The notes under the pieces are model-generated. The model searched no databases and had not been told where the DNA came from. It was given only the letters and a program-made list of their open reading frames with translations. Below are positions 1 through 10,535 of a stretch of DNA of 64,000 nt, piece by piece; positions within the stretch are counted from its first letter, which is position 1, and each line of letters begins with the position of its first letter. This DNA comes from Strigamia acuminata (Eukaryota; Arthropoda; Chilopoda; Geophilomorpha; Linotaeniidae): contig OX442324.1 of assembly GCA_949358305.1 (NCBI GenBank), positions 8,467,601 to 8,531,600 of the forward strand. Direction: 5' to 3'. Both the position numbers and the translations under genes were made by a program.

Positions 1-53
1 GGCAATAAAGAAATTGTACAATGCATGTTACTGCAAAAAGAGGTTCTATCCTT

Positions 54-600
54 ATGTGAGAATGAATATTGTTACAAGGCTCGAATTGCGCCGTGTGCCG
101 GCCGTCTCTCTCCTCGCCTAATGTTTATAATTGCAATTCGGATAACACTCACCAGATGGTGTCCAATAGAATTAGTTAATGGACTAATCAACTATTATTG
201 ACACAGGGTGATTTCAGTATAAAAGAGCTAGCAGAGCGGATTTTCACTCAGTTCTCCTAAGATGGTCGAAGTCGGTCAGCATATGGCACAGCTAGATTAC
301 TCTCTTACATTTATATATTTATCAGGTGTTATTCATGTCTTGAGTTTCCAGTGTTCATTATTATTTGATACCATTTAGTTATTTATGATTTAATTAAATT
401 AAGAATAGTTAAACTCTCAACTCTGTCTCTCTCTCTCGCTCATTAGCTTAGTTAAATAAAGTTGCGTGGTCCATTTTGGCCACAGAGTCTGATAACAATA
501 TTACAACTTTGTTATATGGCTGTCCAAACTAGACTGAACTTTATTACGAACTTAGATACAAACAGAACAAATCCGAATAATGTCCCCCAGGAGGAGCTCT
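54..600 (-). repeat. Old LTR fragment with polypurine tract, split by a solo LTR
   Basis: Bases 54-69 plus 502-590 match 29641-29745 almost base for base once the solo LTR at 70-497 is removed. Both copies end at a C-run (TGTCCCCC, about 581-588) that reads on the minus strand as a polypurine tract. In the other copy the tract is followed by a Ty3/gypsy integrase C-terminus, so this is probably the 3' LTR end of the same minus-strand gypsy family. Its own outer border is not visible. Confidence 0.55.
70..497 (+). mobile_element. Solo LTR, Ty3/gypsy type, TSD ATAT
   Basis: Starts TGTTACAAGG, ends GATAACA, and is flanked by direct repeats ATAT (66-69 and 498-501). Removing it restores the older LTR as seen at 29641. 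It has a TATA box (TATAAAAG near 217), an arthropod-like initiator (TCAGTT near 248) and AATAAA near 456, so the LTR reads on the plus strand. No internal region remains, so it arose by LTR-LTR recombination. Confidence 0.8.
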
Positions 601-1175
601 ATGCTCAGACGACCCCTCTTCCCTGATTGTCGTCCCCGGCAATATGTTACGGCACACGATGGCTCCATAATTAAGAGTCAAATTGCTTTCCTGACTCGTA
701 CATACGACCTTATATCTCGTTTTTGACCACTTACTTCCGTTTTACGGTGTTTCTTCTCTGATCTCGTAATTTGCTGATTTTATCACCTCTTCGTGTCTTG
801 TTTTGATCCCATCGATATTCGCGTCGACCTCCGTATCAACTTCATCAGCTGTCGTAATAAACTCTTCGATTTCCGTATCAAATTCGATGTGTTCCGTATC
901 GACTTCATTCTTATCCAAATTTGCGTCAGTTCTATCGAATTTTATCGATCCTCGCACGTTCTCGTGTATTTTGATTACGGCGCTCGTTTTCATTTTCGTC
1001 TTGTTTCGTCTCGTTTTTTCCACTCAAATTTTTTCTATCAATCTTCCCGTTTTCTTTTCGTCGGTGCACGAGCTACTCCCTCTTTTAAAAATTGTACAGT
1101 TTGATTGATGATTCGCAAATTTGTCCTTCATTATTTTTACATCCCCATTCGCTAAAAACAGCCAGCAAAAGCCCT
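601..1175. other. Unassigned stretch
   Basis: No recognisable gene. Open frames at 742-1108 on both strands come from imperfect short repeats rich in TCGA-like steps and encode only low-complexity acidic or Ser/Phe-rich peptides. It could be leftover retroelement sequence next to the LTR fragment. Confidence 0.4.
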
Positions 1176-1565
1176 CACTGCAAAAAAATTAGATTTCCGT
1201 CAAAAAATTATTTTGAAAATATAACTGAAATATAAAATTTCCAATCCCGAAAGTTATATTTCCAAATTGTACACAATATCAAATTTTCAGTGACTTTCCA
1301 AGTCTGAATGCAATAGTTTCCAAATGACTTTTATAGCACGATATGTTAAATTTCCAAACAGTTAAACACATATTTCTCAACTAAGTTAAGATTTCCAAAT
1401 GTAAAATATGAGTTTCCCATCAGGAAATAACAACTTTCCAAATATAAAATTTAATATTTCTTTTTTTTTATAAAAATTCTAAATAAATTAAATTTCAAAA
1501 TAAATATTATAAAAATAAATCCCTAGAAATTTCCATAAAAATTCAACACATCCTAAAAAAATATG
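1176..1565. mobile_element. AT-rich end of a CACTG-type DNA element
   Basis: Begins CACTGCAAAAAAATTAG and continues with spaced TTTCCAAA-like words. This closely resembles the ends of the 3.2-kb element at 23562-26750 (CACTGAAAAAAAAATCAG). The other terminus was not found; the satellite that follows may be the inside of the same element. Confidence 0.45.
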
Positions 1566-2548
1566 CAAAGGATTCATTCCTGAATCCATGGAATTTGAAT
1601 TCATTCCTAAATCCTGAATTCATTTTTGAATCCTGAATTTATTTTGAATCCTGAATTTATTTCTGAATCCTGAATTCATTCCTGAATCCTGAATTTATTC
1701 CTGAATCCTGAATTCATTCCTGAATTCATTCCTGAATCCTGAATTTATTCCTGAATTCATTCCTAAATCCTGAATTCATTCCTGAATTCTGAATTCATTC
1801 TTGAATTCTGAATTCATTCTTGAATTCTGAATTCATTCCTGAATCCTGAATTCATTCCTGAATCCTGAATTCTTTCTTCAATCCTGAATTCATTCTTGAA
1901 TCCTGAATTCATTCCTGAATCCTGAATTTATTTCTGAATCCTGAATTTATTCCTGAATCCTGAATTCATTCCTGAATCCTGAATTCATTCCTGAATCCTG
2001 AATTCATTCCTGAATCCTGAATTCATTCCTGAATCCTGAATTCATTCCTGAATCCTGAATTCATTCTTGAATCCTAAATTCCTTCCTAAATCCTGAATTC
2101 ATTCCTGAATCCTGAATTCATTCCTGAATCCTGAATTCATTCCTGAATTCTGAATTCATTCCTGAATCCTGAATTCATTTCTGAATCCTGAATTCATTCC
2201 TGAATCCTGAATTCATTCCTGAATCCTGAATTCATTCCTGAATCCTGAATTCATTCCTGAATCCTGAATTCATTCCTGAATCCTGAATTCATTCCTGAAT
2301 CCTGAATTCATTCCTGAAACCTGAATTCATTCCTGAATCCTGAATTCATTCCTGAATCCTGAATTCATTTCTGAATCCTGAATTCATTCCTGAATCCTGA
2401 ATTCATTCCTGAATCCTGAATTCATTCCTGAATCCTGAATTCATTCCTGAATCCTGAATTCATTCCTGAATCCTGAATTCATTCCTGAATCCTGAATTCA
2501 TTCCTGAATCCTGAATTCATTCCTGAATCCTGAATTCATTCCTGAATT
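1566..2548. repeat. 19-bp satellite array
   Basis: About 50 head-to-tail copies of a 19-bp unit, TGAATTCATTCCTGAATCC, with a GAATTC core. Early units carry variants such as TTTATT, and later units are nearly uniform. Every frame is a simple repeat, so it is not coding. Confidence 0.9.
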
Positions 2549-2888
2549 ATGCACATGATTGGTGGAACTGATACCAAGTGACATATCTCAAAGTGCAAAA
2601 TTGCTAAAATTGCAAAATTACAAAATTGCCTTAATTAATGAAATCCCCTAAGAGAAATGAAATTTTTTTTATATTTTTTATGATTTAGAGCACATGGTGT
2701 CAAACTTTTTTCCAGCCAAAATGACATTTTCTGAACAATTTTTTTTATTTCTTAAATTTGATTTGAGTTACTGTCTTTTAAACAATGCTTTAATGTCATG
2801 ATATAAACCTGTAAATAAATTTTCAAGTCAAAATTTGACTTGCAACCAAGACACTTGTAGTGGTCTCAAACGTTTTTCCGTCACTGTA
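2549..2888. mobile_element. Probable mariner/Tc1 terminus
   Basis: The stretch ends with TTTTTCCGTCACTGTA (2873-2888), which reversed reads TACAGTGACGGAAAAA, a typical Tc1/mariner-like terminus next to a TA. The rest is AT-rich, and no transposase or partner inverted repeat is visible. It abuts the terminus of the next Tc1 element. Confidence 0.4.
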
Positions 2889-3127
2889 GACAATTCAGAA
2901 TATAGACTTTATTCCTTCATGTATTGATAGTTTGTGACCAAAAATTCAAATGAACAGGTCAAACCGTTTGTTCAGAAAAAATTTTTCTGTCCAACCTAGG
3001 AGGGAAAGAAATATTAGAACATGATAAATGTTGGAAAAAAGTTTTCAAACATGAAAATAATACGCAAATTTTTAGCAGCGAAATTAATTTCACTAGTCCA
3101 CTCTTACTCTTATAAGAATTTGAAAAA

Positions 3128-3319
3128 ATGGCTCCAATTAAGGAATACGACAAAGACATTAAAAACCGAATTGTGTGTCTCATAAAAAAGGGGAAAACCC
3201 AGAGAGAAGTTGCTAAATATGTAGGTTGTGCCCTATCAACTGTCAATTACACTTGGAAAATATTTCAGGAGGCAGGAGACACAACAAATCGCCCAAGAAG
3301 CGACCGACCCAAAAAAACC
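3128..3319 (+). pseudogene. Tc1-like transposase, N-terminal HTH part
   Basis: From the ATG at 3128 the frame gives about 64 residues with a helix-turn-helix of the Tc1/paired type (KTQREVAKYVG, then STV) and the basic GRPKK-like hook (RPRSDRPKKT). This domain binds the terminal inverted repeats. An inserted element at 3318 interrupts the frame. Confidence 0.75.
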
Positions 3320-3741
3320 GGTTATAGTCATTTTAGCGATGCTCATTTTAGCGATTTTTACAAAAAGGTCCCATTTTAGCGATCACGTTTTAGCGACAAT
3401 AAGGTAATTTTCCAGTAGTGATCAACACGTTTTAGCGACGCGACACGATTTACAGCGACAAGCCAGCTCAAAAAAGTGGTTTGCATAAAAAAACCCGTAA
3501 GGTTAGGTTCGCGGAGGGTCAAGGGGGGCTGCGCCTCCCCTTGTTAGCCTTTCTTAGGAATTAAATGTAAACTATATGGTTAGGTTAATATTAGTGTTAG
3601 TATTAGTGCCATTTTAGCGACCATCACTTTAGCGAACATGTCATTTTAGCGATTTTTGTGTCGCTAAAATGACATGATTGATAAAATGGTGTGTCGCTAA
3701 AATGAAATCGCTAAAATGAAATCGCTAAAATGAGGTACATC
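3318..3741. mobile_element. CATTTTAGCGA-motif MITE, TSD CAAAAAAA
   Basis: A 424-bp element inside the Tc1 transposase, flanked by 8-bp direct repeats CAAAAAAA (3310-3317 and 3742-3749). Both ends are clusters of CATTTTAGCGA, direct at the left and as its complement at the right. The core has GGTTAGGTT and a G/C-rich block. An 8-bp duplication suggests a hAT-, P- or Merlin-like superfamily; no transposase is present to decide. Confidence 0.7.
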
Positions 3742-3749
3742 CAAAAAAA

Positions 3750-3985
3750 TAGCAAAATTCAAGACAGGTCACTAAGGAAAATTTGCTTGAAAAATCAAAA
3801 AAAGAGATCAAAACAGCTGAATGCAGAATGGAAGAAGAACAAGACCAATGTTTGTGATCAAACAGTCAGGAACAGGTTAAACAGCATGGGCTATTCATTT
3901 TGTAAAGCTCCATAAGAAAAATCGCCTAAAATGGGCTAGGTTGCACAAAAACTGGAAGATGGCTGGAAGGAAGTTATTTTTTCCG
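3750..3985 (+). pseudogene. Tc1-like transposase, second fragment
   Basis: Continues the transposase: a second HTH region (RSLRKIC, QLNAEW, VCDQTVRNRLNSMGY), then in a shifted frame the segment before the DDE core (LKWARLHKNW). It stops where the next element enters the IFSDES motif. At least one frameshift is present (near 3912). Confidence 0.7.
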
Positions 3986-4147
3986 GATCCCTCCTTATTA
4001 GCGACGCCTGTTTTAGCGAATTTTAATTTTTAAGGCTCATCTGAGCGATCTCATTTTAGCGAAAATGAGATCACATTTCCGCAGCAGAGGACACGTTTTA
4101 GCGAAACCCCATTTTAGTGACCACACTATTTTAGCGAATTTAGTCGC

Positions 4148-4378
4148 ATCATTCTGTAGTTCGCAGAGCGCTTGCTCTAAGCGGGTGCCGTAGCGGGCAT
4201 TCTCATCATCCTGACCCAGTTGTACATCACTCTCCAACTTTTTCTCTCGAAACCGTCGTCGTCGTCCTTTCGTTGCCGGCCGAGCCCCGGTTGCACCTCG
4301 CCCCCCGCCACTCTTTCCATCCACTCATCGTCATGATACAACGGCCACTATCACCGCATCGCTGGGACCTGGGACCAA
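4148..4378. other. G/C-rich core of the nested element, left half
   Basis: Higher G/C than its surroundings, continuing at 28012-28243 on the far side of Copia-A. The right half has an open stretch (28130-28240) that could encode a Ser/Pro/Thr-rich peptide, but I recognise no protein. It may be captured sequence or a retroelement ORF1 remnant. Confidence 0.3.
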
Positions 4379-4383
4379 TATAT

Positions 4384-5249
4384 TGTAGGGCGGTAGCAGA
4401 GGAAAACGACCGAAACAGCTCGAAATATCGAGCGAAATGTGACGAAAATATTCGCAAAGGCGTCGCATTACTCGTGCGAACGTGTGGGCGACGTCGAAGG
4501 CGAAAAACGAACAAAACGACCGCGCAAATGCGCTTATATGTCGTGAAATCAAATGAACAAATGCTTAAAAGCATAAAAGTAATTTACTAAACCAAAATAC
4601 TCACTTATGAGTCCAAAATACATTGAAAAGAGGTGGCGAGCACGAATACAACACGATGGTGTTATATTCGAATTCAGATTCGAATTCAGATTTTGTCCTA
4701 AATATTTAAAAAGTTAAACCAACGCCAATATTAATGGAAGAAAAATCTTTATTTAATGAATTTATGCATCCCAGGTCATCATATCAAAGTTGGGGTCGTG
4801 GTTTGTGTACAAAATCAATGGTTTGCGATACATATATACCACCAAGAAACGTTATGTTTCTAAAACGTTTCTAAAACGTGTTCCTATTGGTTCAATCGAA
4901 AAGTTGTTCCTTGTGGATCAAATATAACACCATCGTGTTGTATTCGAATACAACACGAGGGTCGTGTTGTATTCGAATACAACACGATCCAGTACTATTC
5001 GGGTTAAGACGGTAGTGTCGTGAAATGGCGTTATGGAATTGGAAATTCCATAAAACCTAACAAAAGGTTAGACATACAATAGCATGATGCCTCATGCATA
5101 AATACAATAATAGAGTGTAAATACTTTGAAACGATATAAACAATCAAATATAAATAAATATCGGAATAAATAAACGAATATAATAAATTAGGAGATCATA
5201 ATGTGATTCTATATCACATTGATATACTTCACGGTCTTATAGACCAACA
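4384..5249 (-). repeat. Copia-A outer 3' LTR, interrupted by palindromic repeats
   Basis: On the minus strand it begins TGTTGGTCTATAAGACC and ends CCCTACA, like the 5' LTR at 27460-28006, but is 866 bp instead of 547. The extra sequence (about 4649-5012) is a block of GAATACAACAC palindromes that replaces part of the LTR. Confidence 0.75.
4649..5012. repeat. Palindrome block GAATACAACAC / GTGTTRTATTC
   Basis: Contains repeated palindromic words, each an arm TCGAATACAACAC followed by its complement with 2-6 bases between. The same family lies at 33190-33660. It ends GGGTTAAGACGG, and the other block ends with a similar GGGGGAAGACGG. It is inserted in the Copia-A LTR and has no coding capacity. 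Confidence 0.7.
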
Positions 5250-5566
5250 CAAAATACATTGAAAAGAGGTGGCGAGCACGAAACGATGGTCGCCGCCATC
5301 TTGTAAAGTGAGAAAGAATACAGTAACGACACCTAGTGTCGTGAAATGGCGTTATGGAATTGAAAATTCCATAAAACCTAACAAAAGGTTAGAGGTAGCA
5401 TGATACCTCATGCATAAATACAATAATAGAGTGTAAATACTCTGAAACTATATAAATAATCAAATATAAATAAACATCGGGATAGATAAGCGAATATAAT
5501 TAAATTAGGAGATCATAATGTGATTCTATATCACATCGATATACTTCACGGTCTTATAGACCAACA
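5250..5566 (-). repeat. Copia-A inner 3' LTR, truncated
   Basis: Begins on the minus strand at 5566 (TGTTGGTC) directly after the polypurine tract and follows the LTR sequence for 317 bp, then stops exactly where the outer LTR starts. An AAGATGGCGGC word (5292-5302, minus), a YY1-type site, is kept here and in the 5' LTR (27732-27742). Confidence 0.75.
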
Positions 5567-5580
5567 ATTCCCCCTTTCGA
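5567..5580 (-). promoter_or_regulatory. Copia-A polypurine tract
   Basis: Minus-strand GAAAGGGGGAATT lies directly upstream of the LTR start TGTTGG, the expected position of the plus-strand DNA primer in a Copia element. Confidence 0.75.
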
Positions 5581-5773
5581 TGGAAATAGAATCAGGGGAA
5601 AAGAAATACGATTACTGGAATTACAGTGTGTGATGACAATCGAAATAAACAATAAAGTCGAATCGCCGAGCCGGGTACTGTTATTGAAAAACTCCACGTA
5701 AGCCCGAATATTCCCGCAGAAACTCGGTGATCCTCGAAGTCGGGTAAATAACAAAAGAATGTCACGATAAAGT

Positions 5774-6488
5774 CTAAAGTCGGAACACGCTAGAGATCAA
5801 CGACTGAAGACGCTCTGAGCTGAGCCACTTAGTGAAGATGTCCGCGACGTTGTGCTCGCTGGACACTTTTTGGAGATCAAAACAGCCTGCCGTATACCAT
5901 TCCCTGAGCCAGTGATACTTGACGCGGATATGCTTCGTCTTCGAGTTTTCCACGTCATTGGATGTGAATTGTATACTGGCTAGGGCATCGGAGTAAATGA
6001 TCGGACGAGACAGACGGTTAAGAATCGGGAATTCGGTGAAGATGTTATCGAGCCAAAAGGTTTCCTTTACGCATTCAACTAGGGCGATGAATTCCGCTTC
6101 CATAGTTGAACACGCGACAGTCGATTGTTTTCGACATGACCAGCCAATTGGCACGTTCCTGATATACGTTATGTAGCCGCCGAAACTTAAAGACGTTGCC
6201 AAATCGCTAGCCCACGATGCATCCGTATACGCCCATAATTGGCTTGACGCACAATTCGATAGTTCGATACGATAGTCTACAGTATTCGCCACGTACCGAA
6301 GAACTTGAAGTAGGGCTCGGATGTGGGTGTTGTCATAGCAAGTGTTGAATTGCGATAGCGAAATGACGGAGAATAAGATGTCGGGGCGCGTTCTCGATGC
6401 CAGGAAGAGTAATGACCCGATAAGTGAGCGGTAGGAAAAATCGATCAGGTCTTCTGTCGATGCTCGAACTAATGTGGTTCCGGGTGTG
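5774..6488 (-). pseudogene. Copia-A RNase H domain and pol C-terminus
   Basis: Encodes the connection (YRSLIGSLLFLASRTRPDI) and RNase H of Ty1/copia type: YTDASWASD, the STMEAEF glutamate motif, a YSDALAS aspartate motif, KTKHIRVKYHWLRE, and the NVADIFTKWL end. RNase H removes the RNA strand during reverse transcription. The domain itself is open; it is cut off from RT by Copia-C at 6494. Confidence 0.85.
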
Positions 6489-6493
6489 ACTGT

Positions 6494-6945
6494 TGGAAAT
6501 AGGCTGGTGAGTGTTGTGAAATAATGGCAGACAGTTGTATAAAACTTGCACTTGAAAACCATGCAAGTGGCCATTTTAATCCAGGCATTACAAGTGAACA
6601 AAAACTACATGAGTAGAGGCTATTTTGCACTCTATCTCTACCAATAGGACAAATCAATGATTACCATCAGTTGATTTATCCTGTACAAAGTTAAAACACA
6701 AATAACTCAAAACAGAACAAATTATATGAACAAAATGCTCATTTGAACAGAAGACAATCTAGTAAATCATTACACAGATAGGAATCGGTTGTAGCAACGT
6801 AACACGCATTAATATAAATCATAACCAACCGATTCTCAATTCCAAGACATAATGTAACAATAAACAAGTTGCATAACAATCGCACTAATACGGAAATGTG
6901 CGATGTGAACAATACAAGCACCATACGGTTGATCAAATCTCTACA
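6494..6945 (-). repeat. Copia-C 3' LTR (452 bp)
   Basis: On the minus strand it begins TGTAGAGATTTGATC right after GATCAGAGGGGGATT (6946-6960) and ends CCTATTTCCA at the target duplication. It shares a core (GGAYAAATYAA, TGATGG, ATTGATTTGT) with the LTRs of Copia-E, so these families are related. Confidence 0.75.
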
Positions 6946-7063
6946 AATCCCCCTCTGATCAACGTATAGTAATACTGGAGCAAAAGAAAAACAACAACTC
7001 CATCTATTCGATTATTCCACAACATCCCAAACGAAAAACAAAAGATGGTCTGACCAAACACGA

Positions 7064-8552
7064 TTACACTCTAAATAATTCGACAACACTGGCCCATTGT
7101 GTGTAACTATCCATTTGGTGTGTTGTGGATTGTCTCCTCCACATATTCATGTCTAATTCTTGTTTAAATCTTACGTCCATGTCGTCTTCAGTTGTAAGAC
7201 TTAAACACCGCTCTATTTCAGTTTTTTCATCACCCAATATCAGTTCATTAATTGCTAATCGATATTCATCGTCCTTTGTTTTCATTAAAGCAACATTCTT
7301 GTTTTTCCTCCACCTGTTCTTACGTCTTTTTGTCCTTTCACATTCCCCCTCTATCCCAATAGATTTGTTTTCACTCACATTTATCAATGTCTCTATCGGT
7401 GTTGGGGAAATGTCATCTTCCAGTGACGTTGAAGAAATTTCACAAACTTTTATGGGATCGACCTGTTCAAACCCTTCATCAGACTTGGGCTTAAATTCCA
7501 ATGTAAACTGGTCCAATTTTTCTCTTTCGTTTGCAATTGTCTCAGACTCCTCATGTGTTAACTCCAGAGGAATTTCTATTGGCAAATCATTTTCCTTATC
7601 GCTAAAATTCCTTTTAAACTCTCCCTCTGTCTCAATCATTTTACCCTCGCCTGATGATGGGGAAATTTCATCTTCCACTGTGTTCACTAAAGAGGAAGAT
7701 TCCTGTTCACAAGCGAATCCCTCATAAACCTCTTCATCACTTGTGGCAAGTGTTTTTAAGTGTTCCCCCTCGTTTGCAACACTACCACACTTATTAAAGT
7801 CAACTTCTTCACTCAGCGACAATGAGGGAATTTGCAATGTTGAATTAATTTCCTCATTGCTGAAATCCTGTTCTCCATTGCTAAAATCGATGTGTGGGTC
7901 ACATTGATTTGATTCAACCATCTCCAAATTTTCCCCCTCATTTCCAGTAAACATATGCTCATTGATGTTAACTTCTTCATAAGTCAACAATGGGGGAATT
8001 TCAAACTTCATTTTCAAAGGGGAAGGCACTTCCAGCTGAGGGGATATTGGCACTCCAACAACCTTCGATGGAATTTCAGCTTTCAAACTCCCAATGCAAC
8101 TACCATTGTTGGAAATTTCCAGAGAGGGTTTTAATTCCCCCTCGTGCCAATAACTCCACTCATGTATCTTAACATTATCTGTCAGAAATATTCTATTTCT
8201 CTCCGGGTCCCAGACCCGGTATTTTCTCCTAAATGTTGAATATCCCACTAAGGCACCAACCCAGGAACATTTCAGTTTACCTTTAACATAAAACACCTTA
8301 ACTTTGGACCCAATGCATCTAAGATGCCGTACCGATACACATCGGTCAAACAACACATTGTATGGGGACTTCCAATCCAAATTAATCCTGGGGGCTCTAT
8401 TCTTTAAATAGACCATTGTGTTGGCCAGCTCCAACCACAAATAACTTAGAAATTTATTTTCTACAATCAAATTTTCCACCCCATTTATGATATCTGTATT
8501 AGCCCTCTCAGAGATAGAGTCAGCCATTGGGTTATCAGAATCTACACTGCCA
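7064..8552 (-). pseudogene. Copia-C integrase end and long acidic linker
   Basis: From the 5' border the frame shows the end of the integrase core (SERANTDII, holding the last catalytic Glu; LWLELANTMVYLKNRAP) and its C-terminal region (YNVLFDR, VGYSTFRRKYRVWDP). About 350 residues of acidic linker follow, with a degenerate repeat (forms of EIP..L..EE...NEGE). No MBD-like segment, RT or RNase H is present; the frame ends at 7064. Confidence 0.7.
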
Positions 8553-8557
8553 ACTGT

Positions 8558-8670
8558 AATCCCAAAATTAACGAGTCGATTGGTCGATGTTCCGTATTTC
8601 TGTACGAGTTTAGCGATATACGCACGTTGAGAGATGTAAGTGCGTCCCATCTCGCGAATAAACTCAACAC
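8558..8670 (-). pseudogene. Copia-A RT, C-terminal end
   Basis: KLLGVEFIREMGRTYISQRAY is the conserved segment after the RT active site. It is joined directly to the first part of RT (QGFRQTFG), so the palm with the YVDD motif has been deleted at about 8670, with a frame change. Confidence 0.75.
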
Positions 8671-9741
8671 CTAACAGTTTCCGAAGGTTTGGCGAAAGCC
8701 TTGGGCGACGAGTCGAGCACGATATCGAGTAATCTTGCCGGTCGCGTCTGATTTGAGTTTAAAGATCCATTTACAGCCCAAGATAGTCGTATTGGGCGGT
8801 TTCGGCACTTCGACATAAATCTCCCGCTCTTTAAAAGTTCCTAACTCTTCACCGATGGCTTCACGCCACTTTGGTGCGTCGTCGAATTTGGGAATTTCCG
8901 CATACGATGACGGTTCGGTGCGACAGAGATGAGCGGCATGTCGAGTTGGAGGAATCAACGGTAGCGTATGCTCTATGTTGCCGAAAAAGAATAACTCGGG
9001 GTCGTAAGGGAGATTGTTCATAACGCAGAATTCTTCGACATCTATGCGAGATCGGAGTCGAAGGCCGGGTTCCGGGAAATAGTAGACATCAATGTCTATC
9101 GAACCTGGCTGCTGGTCTTTTCGCAGGTGTTCTTCGCAAACCCATCTGCGAAACACTGTGTTCCCGCCGATATAACGCCAATAGAATGATGTCTTGCCGG
9201 CGGAAGGGGCTGCAACATGTGTTGCGCCAGGAGGCAATGGAGACATTTGCCCCTGATCGAAGATTGGCATTGTGTGCTGCAAAATATTTGGACCAGCTTT
9301 CTTTCGTAACGTGATAAAACGATTCGGTGATATCGGTGGTGAAAAACCGGGAGAACTGGCATTGGACGTTTCCGGTGACACATGGGCAGACTGATTCAGT
9401 TGCAATTCTTCCGCGTCCGGTTGAACCGCAAATTCCTCGATCTGTTCAACGTCATCGTCGGTGTCGTCCCCAATTGGTCCTGCAGCGGCCTCTTGATTTT
9501 CCTCATAAGTGATCGGTTGTGATATGGAACGACGAGCTGGTGTTGGCAATGTTGATGCACAAAGTTCTAACAATTGTCGTTCCGGTGTTGATGGCGGTGG
9601 AATATGAACGATCGGTATCGATGGCGTCTTTGATTTGGATGCCGACTTAGATACTGATTTTTCCTCGGATATTGAAAGTTCATCATCTGACGCTGGCTTG
9701 ATCGACCAGTCTGCATATTGGACAGTGTCGTTGAATGACAC
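8671..9741 (-). pseudogene. Copia-A linker, MBD-like segment and RT start
   Basis: About 356 residues. A Ser/Pro-rich linker is followed by an MBD-like segment (residues about 200-255), then the start of RVT_2 (WREAIGEELGTF, LGCKWIFKLK, RARLVAQGF). RT ends abruptly in a deletion. Integrase, expected just before the linker, is absent: the preceding piece runs from the protease region straight into the linker. Confidence 0.7.
8983..9150 (-). other. MBD-like segment in Copia-A
   Basis: Shows W (residue 200), an R in the first loop, DVYYFPEPG, LRLRSR and DPELFFFG, following the MBD order W...R...DVYY..P.G...RS...(D)FDF. The first loop is about two residues longer than in MeCP2. The second arginine (R133 of MeCP2) and the Ser after it are kept. 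This is a weaker match than Copia-B or -E. Confidence 0.5.
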
Positions 9742-10535
9742 TCTTTGTTGTTCATTGTTGGGATCAGAAAAGAATTCATTGTTGCCATTTGGTACATTTC
9801 GTAGAGATTTGCGATACGTGGTGATGTAGAAGGATTACTGCGAGGAGGAGGCGAGGCAGGGGGTATGGCAGGAGGTGTGTTAGGCAAGAGCGTTGTCGGG
9901 ATGTACTGGAGAACGTCGGAATAGGACTGGATGGGAGGATCAGGTTGGACGTTTGTGGATTTGGGGGTAGCTTGAGACTGGATAGGATTGACGATTTGAT
10001 TCGGAATTTGCTTCGGAATTGATGGCATTTCTATACGAAAATCCGTAATGTCTCCTTGTTTCGATTTCCCCTTTTTCAGTTTCGGAATGTTCTCGAAATC
10101 CACTTCTGTGGTGACATAAGTCAGTGCTGGCGTTTGCTCATTGGGTGTCGGAGCCGTCGTCGACATTGGAATCGTAATCGCCGCAGACACGGAAGGGGTC
10201 GAACACAAACCGTCCACATAATACAACCCAGCTTTCTCCTTTGCTCGAAGAATAGAGCTTCGAATGTCCGTTTGATAAATGTTGACCTCACCATTGTAAA
10301 AGTGTATGTGATGACGTGTTTTATCAATTTTAGAAACCGAAATCAAATTTGCTTCGAAGTTCGGTGCAAAAAGTACATTCGTCAAATTCACGATACAATT
10401 GCAGTCATCTATCCTTGTGAGAAGTCGGACTTGCCTTGTCCGAGTTCGATGTCGAAAGGCACGATGTCCACAAAATCCGTAAACCAAACCCGAACATATG
10501 AAATGTGGTCCGTCGCGCCACAGTCGACAATCCAT
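9567..10535 (-). pseudogene. Copia-A protease end and low-complexity linker
   Basis: The frame carries the end of the protease/pre-integrase region (VLFAPNFEANLISVSKIDK, GLYYVDGL) and then a Thr/Pro/Gln-rich linker. The zinc-binding HHCC and the D,D,E core of integrase are missing, so this copy could not integrate by itself. Confidence 0.65.

Larger units (their letters stand above)
6494..8552 (-). mobile_element. Copia-C, one-LTR insertion, TSD ACTGT
   Basis: A 2059-bp insertion with perfect direct repeats ACTGT (6489-6493 and 8553-8557); removal restores the Copia-A frame GITVTPGT. It carries one complete 3' LTR, a polypurine tract and the end of pol, but its 5' border starts inside the integrase region, without a 5' LTR, gag or protease. 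It starts TG and ends CA. It looks like integration of an incomplete DNA copy. Confidence 0.75.

Noticed and set aside
742-1108. Acidic 93-residue and two opposite-strand frames as small genes
   Set aside because: Low-complexity sequence without start context, homology or splice signals; explained by short repeats.
4227-4590. Frames of 105-115 codons also present at 27321-27650
   Set aside because: They are inside the Copia-A LTR and are duplicated only because the LTR is duplicated.
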